Counted from the stretch's first letter, positions 9,006 to 17,965 are shown. The stretch: 64,000 bases of DNA from Paenibacillus sp. AN1007 (GCF_040702995.1 NZ_CP159992.1:3125501-3189500), one strand, 5' to 3'. The notes: generated from the sequence alone by a model not told the origin. Translations and numbers: made by a program.

Positions 9006-10698
9006 GTCCGTTCTCCTCCTTTGTCTCCTCCGGCAGTTCGATCCCCAGCGCCTTAGCCGCGCGGACGGCCGGATCACTGCCAAGCCGTACGCCATAGCTG
9101 CGGCAGGCCTCCAGGCATTCATGGACTTCTGCTGCAGCCTGCGGCTCCAGCGGGTCCTCCAACTGCCTGCGGACCGCCCTCCAGAGCGCTGAATCTGCGA
9201 TAGCCCGGCGCAGCCATGGCCCTGCTTCTTCGCCGAACCTGGCATTGTCTAATTCGCCAAGACGCATGACCGTCTGCTCCAGCCGGCTGAAATAAGCATC
9301 CAGCCGCTCGAGATCGCGCTCCGCCAGCGCATCGTCCAGCTCCGGGTAACCACCGGAGTACAGGCGGCTGTTCAGATTCTGGCGGCAGAAGAACAGCATT
9401 TCATCCGCCAGTTCCCCGGAGAATTCACGCACGGACAGCTCCCAGGACAGCTCCGGCATATAGCGCTCGCTGTTCCACATATAGTGGGACATGGTGGTGA
9501 GCGTAATTTTGGAGCATTCCCACTGGTTCATGGGATTAGCCACGACAGCTGTATGTCCGAGCTGGCCAAGCCGGGAGCTGCGCCCGCGCACCGGGTCAAG
9601 GAACAGCCGGTCCTTGTCGCAGTCATTTACCGGAATATTGTCCCACAGCCACAGCTCATGACCATAATAATTGAAGTTATCCGCCGCATGTTTGCGACCG
9701 ATCTCCGGGGCGAAGACGAAGTAGCCGGTCCAGAAGACTTTGACTGCGGGATGAAGCTGCTCTCGGATATCCTTCTTGTACTCCGTATTCCAATACGACC
9801 AGTACTCTGAAGGACACATCGCCAGGGTGAAGTGCGGCAGACATCCGGCTAAGTAATTATAGACCCGGTTCGCCACATAGGCATGGGCTGCTCCGGAGCG
9901 CTCCAGGAACTGCTTGTTATCCCCCTTTAGCACATAATCAATGTCATCCATCAGAAGCGCGAAATGCCGCACCCCTATCGTGATCATCGCAGCAAGTTTC
10001 TCCTCCAGCTTCGCGAAGTCCTCCCGGCTGCGGAATTCCAGATCATTGCCCGGGCTGATACAATAGTAGAAATCTACCAGATGTTTGTCGCATTCCTGCT
10101 TCAGGTCATGAATCTTGTCGAACACATCGTCCGGGTACGGCTCACGCCACAGCTTCCGGTGATAGAGATCATCCTTCGGCGCGTACATGAAGGCGTTCAT
10201 CCGGTGTTCACTGATGTATCTGACCGAATCCATACGGTCTGCGAAGCTCCATGGTACACCATAGAATCCTTCAATAATGCCCCTCACCGCAAAAGAAGGC
10301 TCATCCTCCACTGTAACCACCGGCAGGCGGCAGCAGTCCTCCTCCACAGTAAGCAGCCGCTTCAGCGCATCCAGACCGTATTTTAGCCCCCGTCGGTCCG
10401 ATGCAGCAATGACTAGCTTCGCATCCTCTCCAATGACAAGGCGGTAGCCGTCTGCAGCAAGCCCGTCGTCGTACTCCAGCATCAGCTGTGCATTCCCCTT
10501 GTCGGCGGCAGCTGCACCCGGACCGGCAGGCTCCAGAATTACGATGCCGCCTTCCTCATGCAGCCCGTGGACGTCCTGATTCATCGCATACCGGGAAGCC
10601 AGCTCGCAGCGCAGCTGCGGACCCTCCACAATCAACTCTTTGCCTTGCGTATAATAGTCGCGGAACAGATACTGGCAGTCCCGTAACGAAATTCCCAT
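8992..10698 (-). CDS. GH84 beta-N-acetylhexosaminidase, cytosolic
   Basis: 568 residues; ATG with AGGGGG nine bases upstream. Residues 1-130 form a small alpha/beta domain of the kind that precedes GH84 and GH20 barrels. The catalytic barrel begins at FAVRGIIEGFYGVPWS (136-151). Then come NAFMYAPKDDLYH and YYCISPGNDL, followed by FALLMDDID with the catalytic Asp pair at about 251-252, as in NagJ and O-GlcNAcase, which act by substrate-assisted catalysis on beta-linked GlcNAc. There is no signal peptide, carbohydrate-binding module or anchor, so it should act inside the cell on something imported by the adjacent ABC transporter. It lies 18 bases after the permease gene and overlaps DUF4127. 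Specificity (GlcNAc, ManNAc or a glycoconjugate) is not visible. Confidence 0.92.
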   Translation of the reverse strand: MGISLRDCQYLFRDYYTQGKELIVEGPQLRCELASRYAMNQDVHGLHEEGGIVILEPAGPGAAAADKGNAQLMLEYDDGLAADGYRLVIGEDAKLVIAASDRRGLKYGLDALKRLLTVEEDCCRLPVVTVEDEPSFAVRGIIEGFYGVPWSFADRMDSVRYISEHRMNAFMYAPKDDLYHRKLWREPYPDDVFDKIHDLKQECDKHLVDFYYCISPGNDLEFRSREDFAKLEEKLAAMITIGVRHFALLMDDIDYVLKGDNKQFLERSGAAHAYVANRVYNYLAGCLPHFTLAMCPSEYWSYWNTEYKKDIREQLHPAVKVFWTGYFVFAPEIGRKHAADNFNYYGHELWLWDNIPVNDCDKDRLFLDPVRGRSSRLGQLGHTAVVANPMNQWECSKITLTTMSHYMWNSERYMPELSWELSVREFSGELADEMLFFCRQNLNSRLYSGGYPELDDALAERDLERLDAYFSRLEQTVMRLGELDNARFGEEAGPWLRRAIADSALWRAVRRQLEDPLEPQAAAEVHECLEACRSYGVRLGSDPAVRAAKALGIELPEETKEENGHDEA

Positions 10699-10716
10699 TA
10701 AGTTGTTCCCCCTTAG

Positions 10717-11535
10717 TTACCCTTTAATTGCTCCGGCAATTCCTTCCATATAATACTTCTGTGTGAACAGGAACACGATGATGATCGGAAGCACCGAAAT
10801 CATCGTCCCGGCGGCAATCCAGCCGAAGTTATAAGAGAATTGCCCGTTCAGATAAGTCAGCGCCGCGGCGAGCGGATACTTCTGCGGGTCGTCCAGGACA
10901 ACAATCGGCCACAGGAAGTTGTTCCAGAACGCCATGACCTCCAGCAGCCCGATGACGGCAATCCCCGGCTTGACGAGCGGCATCACCAGTTGGATAAAGA
11001 TCCGCAGCTCGGATGCCCCGTCCATTTTACCCGAATCCCGGATGTCGGCAGGAATGCCCAGGAACGTCTGCCGCATCAGGAAGATATTGAACACCGACAC
11101 CGCTGCTGGAAGAACCACACCCAGGAAGGTATTGCCCAGCCCAAAAGCCTGAATCGTCAAATAATGCACAATCATAGCGGTAGCCGACGGAATAATCATG
11201 GTCGAGATCAGCAGCGTGAACACCAGATTCCGGCCCTTGAACCGAAAGACGGCCAGCGGGTATGCGGTCAGACAGGACAGCAAGATATTGAAGGCGACTC
11301 CGAGCAGCGTAATGACGACCGTATTCAGAATGTAACGCGGGAAATCCATGAAGTTCCACACCTGCACATAGTTCTCGAAATCGATGAAGGTCGGCAGAAT
11401 GGCCGGCGGATTCGCAAACACGTTGCGCCCCGGCATTAGCGATACGCTGAGAAGCCATAAGAACGGCCCCATCATGAACAGGGCGAGCAGTATCAGCAAA
11501 ACGTAATTAATCAGATAACGTAAACTGCGCGGCAT
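10717..11535 (-). CDS. Carbohydrate ABC transporter permease, MalG type
   Basis: 272 residues from an ATG at 11535 (MPRSLRYLINYVLL); a TTG one codon earlier is less likely. About six membrane segments. The cytoplasmic EAA loop appears as IRDSGKMDGASELRIFIQLVMPLVKPG, which docks to the ATPase. CUT1-family inner permease. The start codon shares one base with the stop of the partner permease. No ATPase gene is in the locus, so a shared MsmX-type ATPase encoded elsewhere is expected, as is usual for CUT1 systems in Firmicutes. Confidence 0.92.
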   Translation of the reverse strand: MPRSLRYLINYVLLILLALFMMGPFLWLLSVSLMPGRNVFANPPAILPTFIDFENYVQVWNFMDFPRYILNTVVITLLGVAFNILLSCLTAYPLAVFRFKGRNLVFTLLISTMIIPSATAMIVHYLTIQAFGLGNTFLGVVLPAAVSVFNIFLMRQTFLGIPADIRDSGKMDGASELRIFIQLVMPLVKPGIAVIGLLEVMAFWNNFLWPIVVLDDPQKYPLAAALTYLNGQFSYNFGWIAAGTMISVLPIIIVFLFTQKYYMEGIAGAIKG

Positions 11536-12416
11536 CAATAGGAATTCACCCCGCCTCTTCGGTTGAGCCGGAATACGAGTAAGCTAAGCGCCCCCACCAG
11601 CACACTGACGATCAGCCCGAGCGCTGAGGCATAGCCGAAATTGAACTGCTCCAACCCTTTTTGAAAAATATAGACGCTTGAGGTCAGCGTGGACGTCCCC
11701 GGTCCGCCCTTGGTCAGTATGTAGACCTCATCAAATACCCGGATTGCCCCCATGACCGAGATCAGCGTGCAGAACAGAATATGCGGGCGCAGCAGCGGCA
11801 GCGTCACATGCACAATCAGCCTAACCGGCCCGGCTCCGTCTACTCTGGCAGCCTCATACAGGTCAGTTGGAATACCTTGAAGCCCGGCCAGGTAGAGCAT
11901 CATGTAATAACCGAGGCCCTTCCACATCGTAATGAACATCAGGACATACAGCGCTGTGCTGCTGGTCGAGAGCCAGGAGACCTGCTCACTGAGAATTCCT
12001 ACCTTCAACAGCAGATAATTGACCACTCCGTTATTGCCAAGCAGCCAGCTCCAGATCAGCGCCACTGCTACCATGGACGTTACAACCGGGATGTAGTAGG
12101 CGGCCCGGAACATTTTGACCCCCGGAATTTTACTGTTTACCAGAATCGCCATCAGGATTGAGAGGATCTGGATGACAGGTACAATCAGCACGTACACAAG
12201 TGAGTTCCATAGTGAAATCAGGAAATTAGAATCTTGGAAGGCCCGGGCGAAATTATCCAGACCCACGTAATGCGTCTCGGTAATGACCGAATAATCCGTT
12301 AATGAGAGCGGTATTCCGTATATAATCGGCCAAAAGGTAAACACCGCCAGAAACAGCAGGCCCGGTGCCATAAAAGCCCAAGCCGTAAACGTCTCGGACC
12401 GAATTCCTTTATACAT
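11535..12416 (-). CDS. Carbohydrate ABC transporter permease, MalF/UgpA type
   Basis: 293 residues from the ATG at 12416, which has GGAGGTG seven bases upstream; the longer TTG start at 12440 would run through that ribosome site. About six membrane segments. The EAA loop is DLYEAARVDGAGPVRLIVHVTLPLLRP. It pairs with the MalG-type permease that overlaps its stop and with the upstream lipoprotein to form a CUT1 oligosaccharide importer. A 136-base gap with a stem-loop separates it from the binding-protein gene. Confidence 0.92.
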   Translation of the reverse strand: MYKGIRSETFTAWAFMAPGLLFLAVFTFWPIIYGIPLSLTDYSVITETHYVGLDNFARAFQDSNFLISLWNSLVYVLIVPVIQILSILMAILVNSKIPGVKMFRAAYYIPVVTSMVAVALIWSWLLGNNGVVNYLLLKVGILSEQVSWLSTSSTALYVLMFITMWKGLGYYMMLYLAGLQGIPTDLYEAARVDGAGPVRLIVHVTLPLLRPHILFCTLISVMGAIRVFDEVYILTKGGPGTSTLTSSVYIFQKGLEQFNFGYASALGLIVSVLVGALSLLVFRLNRRGGVNSY

Positions 12417-12516
12417 CCGCTGCACCTCCCTCTCCTTCAAATAACCTCACAAAGTATGTCTTTAGCTTAGATGTTTACTCACACACTTTGCGGCGACCCC
12501 AAACGTATTATTTTTT

Positions 12517-12532
12517 TGAGGGGAATCCCTCA
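12517..12532 (-). promoter_or_regulatory. Intercistronic stem-loop after the binding-protein gene
   Basis: TGAGGG-GAAT-CCCTCA between the binding-protein stop and the first permease. On the coding strand it is followed by A, not T, so it is probably not a full terminator. Such hairpins often protect the upstream message and raise binding protein over permease. Confidence 0.45.
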
Positions 12533-12552
12533 TCCAGCTATGCTTAAGCAGC

Positions 12553-13854
12553 TTAGGAACCCTGACTTATGATGTTGTTAATTTCCTTCTCTACCTTGTT
12601 CAGCGTCTCTTTGATATCTGCGCCGTTCATCAGAATCTCCTGCAGTCCCCGCGTCAGCGCAGCGTTGATATCCGAAGCGCTTGGCACACCGACCATGTAA
12701 TCAGTAGCCTTATCCAGACTCTGCGAGGATGCCACCTTCGCTTCAGCTTCCAGTGAGCCGTCCGAATCGGTGAAGAACGGGTCCTGAATTGAAGTCCGGC
12801 TTGACGGCAGTGTATTAGCGACTTTGGAGAAAGCCGTCTGGTTCTCGGCGTTCGTAATGAAGGCGGCGAACTCCACGGCTTCCTTCGGGTTCTTCGACTT
12901 CTGGGGCACGACCAGATTCATGGAGTTGGAGAGACGCAGATTTGCCTTGCCTGTCGGCAGCGGGACCGCAATGGTGTTCTTGTAGACATCCGGCGCGGAG
13001 GTTTTAATGAAGTTAATGAAGGTCGGTCCGGATAACTGGAAGGCTGTCTGCTCACCGGAGAAATATTGGATCTGCTTGCTGAAATCCGCGTCCTCCTTGA
13101 GCACCACGCCTTCCTTCATCAGATCACGCATCTGGGAAATCATCGCTTCGGCTTCCGGCGTATTGAACGCGGCGGCTGTCTTGTCTTCATTCAGAATCGG
13201 AATGCCATCGATCGGGAACAACTTGGAGACCAACTGCTGGGCATACCCGGCTGCTCCGGTCTTCTCATGAACCTGACGGGCCCACTCTACCAACTCCTCT
13301 CGGGTCTGCGGCGGGTTCGCGGGGTCGAGACCGGCTTTTTCCACCAGCTTCTTGTTCATGAACAGTACCTCGGTGCCTGTATACCAAGGAAGCGCATAAG
13401 CTTTGCCGCCGAGCACCGTAGAATTATAGATTCCCTCAAAATAACTCTTCGCTTGTTCATCCGTCAGATACTCACCCAGATTCAGCAGTGCCCCCTTGCT
13501 GCCTAACTGGCTGGCGAACTCGGTGTTCAGATTTACGACATCGGGACTCTTGTCGCTGGCCGTACTGGTCAACAGGCGCTGCGAGATGGCATCATACGGA
13601 TAATCCTTCCACTCGACCTTCACTCCCGGGTGGTTCTCCTCATACTTGGCGATCAGATCATTGAAGTAATCATTGAACGTAGGCTGAAGTGCAATCGTCC
13701 AGAATTCGAGAGTCACGTCCTTCGCAGCAGCCGTTGACTGCCCGTTGCTTACTGTATCCGCTGCACCCTGGGTATTGCCGTTCCCTCCACAAGCCGCAAG
13801 CAGCATAAACATCGTCAGCAGCGCTGCCATAAAGCCCTTCCTGTTCGTTCTCAC
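12553..13854 (-). CDS. Sugar ABC transporter substrate-binding lipoprotein
   Basis: 433 residues from a GTG at 13854 preceded by AGGGGGAATGTTGT. It has a lipoprotein signal with lipobox LLAAC (Cys22), then a Gly/Asn/Ser/Thr linker and a family-1 extracellular binding fold (VTLEFWTIALQPTFNDYF, PDVVNLNTEFASQLGSKGALLNL, GGKAYALPWYTGTEVLFMNKKL, NLRLSNSMNLVVPQKSKNPKEA). It captures the oligosaccharide outside the membrane and delivers it to the two permeases. It is the first gene of the seven-gene operon ending in the RpiR regulator. A candidate promoter lies at 13937-13964. Confidence 0.93.
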   Translation of the reverse strand: MRTNRKGFMAALLTMFMLLAACGGNGNTQGAADTVSNGQSTAAAKDVTLEFWTIALQPTFNDYFNDLIAKYEENHPGVKVEWKDYPYDAISQRLLTSTASDKSPDVVNLNTEFASQLGSKGALLNLGEYLTDEQAKSYFEGIYNSTVLGGKAYALPWYTGTEVLFMNKKLVEKAGLDPANPPQTREELVEWARQVHEKTGAAGYAQQLVSKLFPIDGIPILNEDKTAAAFNTPEAEAMISQMRDLMKEGVVLKEDADFSKQIQYFSGEQTAFQLSGPTFINFIKTSAPDVYKNTIAVPLPTGKANLRLSNSMNLVVPQKSKNPKEAVEFAAFITNAENQTAFSKVANTLPSSRTSIQDPFFTDSDGSLEAEAKVASSQSLDKATDYMVGVPSASDINAALTRGLQEILMNGADIKETLNKVEKEINNIISQGS

Positions 13855-13936
13855 ACAACATTCCCCCTTAGTATAAGTGTAAGGTGAGCGCTCTTCCCGC
13901 GTCAGTATTCCTGACTTGCTGCTCCTCTTCGCAATG

Positions 13937-13964
13937 AGTATAGCAGAATTTACATCAAAATAAA
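13937..13964 (-). promoter_or_regulatory. Candidate sigma-A promoter of the ABC-GH84 operon
   Basis: On the minus strand TTTATT and TATACT are separated by 16 bases, about 85 bases upstream of the binding-protein start. The -10 is good and the -35 weak, which suits a regulated promoter. Confidence 0.4.
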
Positions 13965-14636
13965 GTATTTTTTCTAAAATAAATTAAAAAGAGGAATATT
14001 TTTTCTTTATTGCGGTAGATTTTACCGCAGCAATTTCGCTAAAGGGTGAAAAATACAGAAAATAACGCAGCTTTCTTATGCCGCTTCTCAGCGTTGTCTC
14101 CCTTTTTCCCCGGATGCCTGCTTTCTGGCAGCATACATTCGGACCATGCGCACTCGCTCCCGCCGGCGCATTGTTTTCGATTTTTCGCATCTCGTTGATT
14201 CACCATATTGCTGATTTTCATCAGACGATTCAATGATTGAATGAACAGCAAAAAACTCCGTCTGCACCAGATACGTCTCCGGGCAAATCAGAGTTTTTAG
14301 ATACGAGCCTCAGCATGTGCTTATTGAGCAGCAGCACCTGCTTGTTATCAAGAAATGAAAACTTACGTTCTTAATAAACGATAAAAAAACCATCAGCAAT
14401 CAAATGCTGATGGTTCGTCATGCATACGTATGAATGGTAGATGAAGCTGAGGTGGAACGAGTCGGACATGACGACGCGAAAAGTACGCTTAATAAATTTG
14501 AACTCATGTGACCAACAAAATGAAAGAAACGATTAGATCGACTACAATTCTCAAGTGCATGTCGGTTGTGATTTTGCAGAGTATGTGTTTTTTCGGGACT
14601 TTCCAAAATCACATCCCCCAGTAATCTTGGCATAGT
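13965..14636. other. Long non-coding stretch with several inverted repeats
   Basis: AT-rich promoter DNA is followed by a 7-bp inverted repeat TGCGGTA-GATTT-TACCGCA at 14011-14029, a wide-loop hairpin with arms AAAAACTC (14251-14258) and GAGTTTTT (14291-14298), and a terminator at 14382-14415. The short frames in this stretch lack ribosome sites and recognisable domains, so I call no gene. About 220 bases between the terminator and the stop of the AraC-type gene remain unexplained. Confidence 0.5.
14382..14415 (-). terminator. Intrinsic terminator, minus strand
   Basis: An 11-bp perfect stem AACCATCAGCA / TGCTGATGGTT with a 6-base loop. On the minus strand it is followed by a run of T. It lies about 220 bases beyond the stop of the Btr-like gene and probably ends that transcript. 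Confidence 0.8.
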
Positions 14637-16307
14637 CTATCCGATAAACCGCAGGATATCGTCGATTTTCTTGCCATGAGAAATCACCCCGTAGTTCATC
14701 CAAGTCATAAAGTCAACCTCATACACGCAGCCGTACTTCACAGCAGAGAGCTGCTTCCATTCTTTTCTGTCCAGCAGTTGACGTTCTGCTCCAGCGGTTA
14801 AGGATTCACGGGTATCAAAAGTGATCAGCAGATGGTCCGCATCAAGCTGACTTAACTGCTCCAGTCCAATGCTGACTCTTCGCTCACGATGCGTCCACTT
14901 CTGTACATAGTGATGCGGGTTAAGACCGAGATCCCGGTAGATAACTGGCCCTACATAACCGCACTGATCGCCATAAAGCGTAATCCCCGAGGCTGAGATC
15001 CGAAGAAAAGCAACCGTTTGCTGCCGTACACGGCCATGCAGGTTCCTTCTGGCCTCGCCAGCTTTGTCTTCGTACATGTCAATCACTTCCTTCACCCGAT
15101 TGGTTCTGCCAAGCACATCTGCGGCCGACTTCAAAATAGCACGCCAGTCTTCTCCGTTCTGCTTCACATAATATACGGGCGCAACCTGCTCAAACCGATC
15201 CAGATTCCATGTCTTGTATCCCATGTCCAGCATGATGAATTCAGGTACACGATCCGTCTGAAACTCGGCATCATGCTGACTGACATCGAATTCGGGGACA
15301 TCGTCCAGCTGCAGGTAATGCTGTCTTCCCCAGGCATGATGTGAACCCTGCAGTACCGGCTTGACTCCCAGTGCCAGAAGGAAATCCTCCAGATAAGGAG
15401 CAAACACCCGGACCTCCTGTCGATGATGACGACGATACACGCCGGGTGTAATGCCAGCATATTGTTTGAAACGCCGGCTGAAATAATATTCATTGCTGAA
15501 ACCTACATGACTCGCAATATCATGCAGACGGTCATCCGTTAATTGCAAAAGCTGCTTTGACCTCTCTAGTCGAACCGTGTTCACATAATCCAGTGGAAGC
15601 TGTCCTGTTAATCGCTTGAAATGCCTTGTGTAACTTGTTCTGGACAGGCCGGCTCTTAATGCCAACTCATCCACTGTAGACACTTGATCATAGTGAACAT
15701 CAATATAATGTATAGATTGCCGAAGCCGAGTGCGGTCGTTGTGCAGCTGCAGCTCAGGATCATTTTGACGAATGATACTTTGAAACCACTGCTGGAATCG
15801 CATCTGTACATCCCATGTTTCATACAGGTCTGTGACATCCCGCTGCCGATACAGATGCTCCATACACTCCAAACATTCACTCCAAGGCGTATACGTAAAT
15901 TCAAGTACCGACACAGCGTCCTCCAACTTAAGCTTACTTTCATTCATCTGCTGTTCCAAACGATCTGGTGTAGGCCTTGAACCCATCACCATGCGGTCAG
16001 ACGCCATAGAAGCCCTATCCGCCATACTCATTGTGTAAAACTTCAACGCCTCTCCTTCCCCGCCATCAGCGGTTACAGAAAAAGAGACATCCGCCCGAAC
16101 CAAACATATGGAACCGGGTTCCACACTTGTTTTGCCATTAGAATACTCCAATACACCCTTCCCCTTCACCACAATGATGAATGTATAAGCATTCTTCCGC
16201 TTGGCAGGATTCGTTGAACCTGTTTCCAACGGATCATCGACATATGTTATCCCTTGTAAGGAACAGAGCCACGGCTTGGTGATCATCTGCAGTATTGAAG
16301 CATACAT
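14637..16307 (-). CDS. btr: Btr-like AraC regulator with fused siderophore-binding domain
   Basis: 556 residues. An N-terminal cupin-like region (1-100) is followed by two AraC helix-turn-helix motifs at about 195-294 (TVDELALRAGLSRTSYTRHFKRLTG and LHDIASHVGFSNEYYFSRRFKQY). A C-terminal periplasmic-binding-type domain (about 298-556) resembles FeuA-class siderophore receptors. This architecture is that of Bacillus Btr, which senses a ferric siderophore in the cytoplasm and activates uptake genes. It has no signal peptide, which fits a cytosolic sensor. It lies just downstream of the FeuA-like gene on the same strand, separated by a terminator, and has its own Fur-like box 22 bases upstream of the start. 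Confidence 0.88.
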   Translation of the reverse strand: MYASILQMITKPWLCSLQGITYVDDPLETGSTNPAKRKNAYTFIIVVKGKGVLEYSNGKTSVEPGSICLVRADVSFSVTADGGEGEALKFYTMSMADRASMASDRMVMGSRPTPDRLEQQMNESKLKLEDAVSVLEFTYTPWSECLECMEHLYRQRDVTDLYETWDVQMRFQQWFQSIIRQNDPELQLHNDRTRLRQSIHYIDVHYDQVSTVDELALRAGLSRTSYTRHFKRLTGQLPLDYVNTVRLERSKQLLQLTDDRLHDIASHVGFSNEYYFSRRFKQYAGITPGVYRRHHRQEVRVFAPYLEDFLLALGVKPVLQGSHHAWGRQHYLQLDDVPEFDVSQHDAEFQTDRVPEFIMLDMGYKTWNLDRFEQVAPVYYVKQNGEDWRAILKSAADVLGRTNRVKEVIDMYEDKAGEARRNLHGRVRQQTVAFLRISASGITLYGDQCGYVGPVIYRDLGLNPHHYVQKWTHRERRVSIGLEQLSQLDADHLLITFDTRESLTAGAERQLLDRKEWKQLSAVKYGCVYEVDFMTWMNYGVISHGKKIDDILRFIG

Positions 16308-16328
16308 TGTCCATCCATCTTCCTTATA

Positions 16329-16343
16329 TGAGAATAGTTATCA
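16329..16343. promoter_or_regulatory. Fur box upstream of the Btr-like gene
   Basis: TGAGAATAGTTATCA matches the 7-1-7 Fur core TGATAATNATTATCA at 13 of 15 positions and sits just upstream of the start codon. It predicts iron repression. Confidence 0.65.
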
Positions 16344-16361
16344 TTTAGATTCAGTGTAAAC

Positions 16362-16400
16362 GAAAAAAGAAAGCTCTTCAAGCTGGGCTGAAGAACTTTC
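16362..16400 (-). terminator. Terminator after the FeuA-like gene
   Basis: On the minus strand GAAAGTTCTTCA pairs with TGAAGAGCTTTC (one mismatch) around an 8-base loop and is followed by six T. It lies 18 bases after the stop. Confidence 0.85.
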
Positions 16401-16417
16401 TCGATTTGAACAGCACC

Positions 16418-17407
16418 TTATGGCGTCATCTTTTCGAGCAAATCATCTATTTTCATTGAATTCGCGACGACTCCGCCGGACTGCCAGTGGGATCTTTCCA
16501 TCATGTATACATGTTTATTTTTGACCGCAGGAAGTGACTGCCACAGTTTTCCGTCCAGCATCCGAACAGCCTCCTGATTTTCCTTGGAATCCCACGTTCC
16601 GTTGGATGGAAACACGATAATGTGGTCGGCATCCAGACTCGGAATGGCCTCTTCAGACAATATCTCTTGATATTCTTTCATATCACGTGCCAGGGGATGC
16701 GGTGTCAGCCCAAGTTCAGCGTAGATAAAACCCGTATATCGGTTGTTAAGCCCAAACAAAGCCAATCCTTTTTCAGCAACGTTTAACCTCACAACCGCCA
16801 CCGTTTCATTCCCAATGGTCTGCTGTAATCTGGATTTTGCATCAGCAATTTTTTGTTTAAACTGTTCTTCAAACGCAGCACCCTTTTCCGGCTGACCTAC
16901 AACATCGGCAACCGTAGTCAACACCTGATTGGAGTCCTGAAGAACGCTTTCCGGTAGACGGTAGGTTGGTGCCACTTTGCTGTATTGTTCGTACAGCGCA
17001 GCATCTACTCCACCATCCACAATAATCAGATCCGGATTGTACTGCAGGAGAGCCTCGGTGCTGCCCGTAATATCAAACTTCGGTACGTCGAGATTCAAAT
17101 AGTCCTGTACTCCCCACGTGGGATGGTACCACTGCACAACGGGTTTAATATCCAGAGCTTTTAAATAATCCTCGACATATACACCCGCAATCCGCTGCGG
17201 ATGAACAGGTATTGTCACTTCTCCATACTCATCCTGAACGACACGTGTCTCGGCTTTCGATGATCCCGTTTCGACATCGGTGTTCTTCTCCGCATCTCCC
17301 TGTTGTGCTGACGCTCCCGGTTTTGCACTGCAGCCCGATACCACCATGATAATGAGTAACAGCAGCACTAAGCACCCTTGAAACCCTTTACTCCGTCTTG
17401 CCATCAT
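16418..17407 (-). CDS. Ferric-siderophore ABC transporter binding lipoprotein, FeuA-like
   Basis: 329 residues; ATG with AGGGGGAAGCGT upstream. Lipoprotein signal with lipobox VVSGC (Cys26), then a class-III binding fold: TRVVQDEYGEVTIPVHPQRIAG, YNPDLIIVDGG, and the C-terminal HWQSGGVVANSMKIDDLLEKM. It would bind ferric catecholate siderophore at the cell surface. No permease or ATPase genes lie beside it, so it must use a transporter encoded elsewhere. Its C-terminal domain resembles the fused domain of the adjacent Btr-like regulator, as expected for receptor and sensor of one ligand. A near-consensus Fur box lies upstream. Confidence 0.9.
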   Translation of the reverse strand: MMARRSKGFQGCLVLLLLIIMVVSGCSAKPGASAQQGDAEKNTDVETGSSKAETRVVQDEYGEVTIPVHPQRIAGVYVEDYLKALDIKPVVQWYHPTWGVQDYLNLDVPKFDITGSTEALLQYNPDLIIVDGGVDAALYEQYSKVAPTYRLPESVLQDSNQVLTTVADVVGQPEKGAAFEEQFKQKIADAKSRLQQTIGNETVAVVRLNVAEKGLALFGLNNRYTGFIYAELGLTPHPLARDMKEYQEILSEEAIPSLDADHIIVFPSNGTWDSKENQEAVRMLDGKLWQSLPAVKNKHVYMMERSHWQSGGVVANSMKIDDLLEKMTP

Positions 17408-17459
17408 ACGCTTCCCCCTATATGTAATCTGTAGATGTCATCATGAGAACACTTCAATT

Positions 17460-17478
17460 TATAATGATAATCATTCTC
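17460..17478. promoter_or_regulatory. Fur box upstream of the FeuA-like gene
   Basis: TATAATGATAATCATTCTC matches the 19-base Fur consensus at 17 positions. It lies about 55 bases upstream of the start and predicts strong iron repression. Confidence 0.85.
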
Positions 17479-17584
17479 AAATAACTCTTTAGGTGAATTG
17501 TACATGATATGGACCTGGGCTCACAATACACATTTGAAGCCTCTTTTTTATACAAACGAAGCACCATGAACCAAACAACCCCCG

Positions 17585-17965
17585 CTATGAACGCAGGGGC
17601 AGTGTTCCTTGACGATAACTCTCCAGTAATTGATGCACAAAAGTGTCCTCTATTACTTCTTCCTGAAGCAAAAAATGGCCGATCAGTCCAAAATCATCGC
17701 TGACATAACCGGCTATCTCCGGGTCTCCTGTCAAGGATATCGTTTGTTTGAATGCAGTCTCCCTGATCTGCCGCAGCACTTCATCTTCGGCAGCTGCGGG
17801 TTCCCCGGCATATCGTTCATACGCCTGCATCCACTCATCTGCAAATGGAGCTTCATCACGCTTATCCAGATACGCCTCGATATCCAGTCCTTCGAAATGT
17901 TGATCATGAATCAGACGTCCATCCTGCAGCTCTTTCAGCCATGTGTTCACATCACTTCTGCTCAT
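17585..17965 (-). CDS. Hypothetical acidic protein, last gene of the kinase-methyltransferase operon
   Basis: 126 residues, acidic and helical, with no signal, membrane segment or motif that I recognise (MSRSDVNTWLKELQDGRL, FADEWMQAYERYAGEP, DDFGLIGHFLLQEEVIED). The ATG overlaps the stop of the exonuclease fragment in an ATGA arrangement, so it was, and may still be, translated by coupling. Its retention next to a truncated partner suggests an independent value or recent damage. Function unknown. Confidence 0.7.
   Translation of the reverse strand: MSRSDVNTWLKELQDGRLIHDQHFEGLDIEAYLDKRDEAPFADEWMQAYERYAGEPAAAEDEVLRQIRETAFKQTISLTGDPEIAGYVSDDFGLIGHFLLQEEVIEDTFVHQLLESYRQGTLPLRS

Noticed and set aside
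14418..14633. Minus-strand open frame of 71 codons before the Btr terminator
   Set aside because: Composition is unlike the neighbours, there is no ribosome site, and nothing is recognisable. It could be a remnant, but there is no positive evidence.
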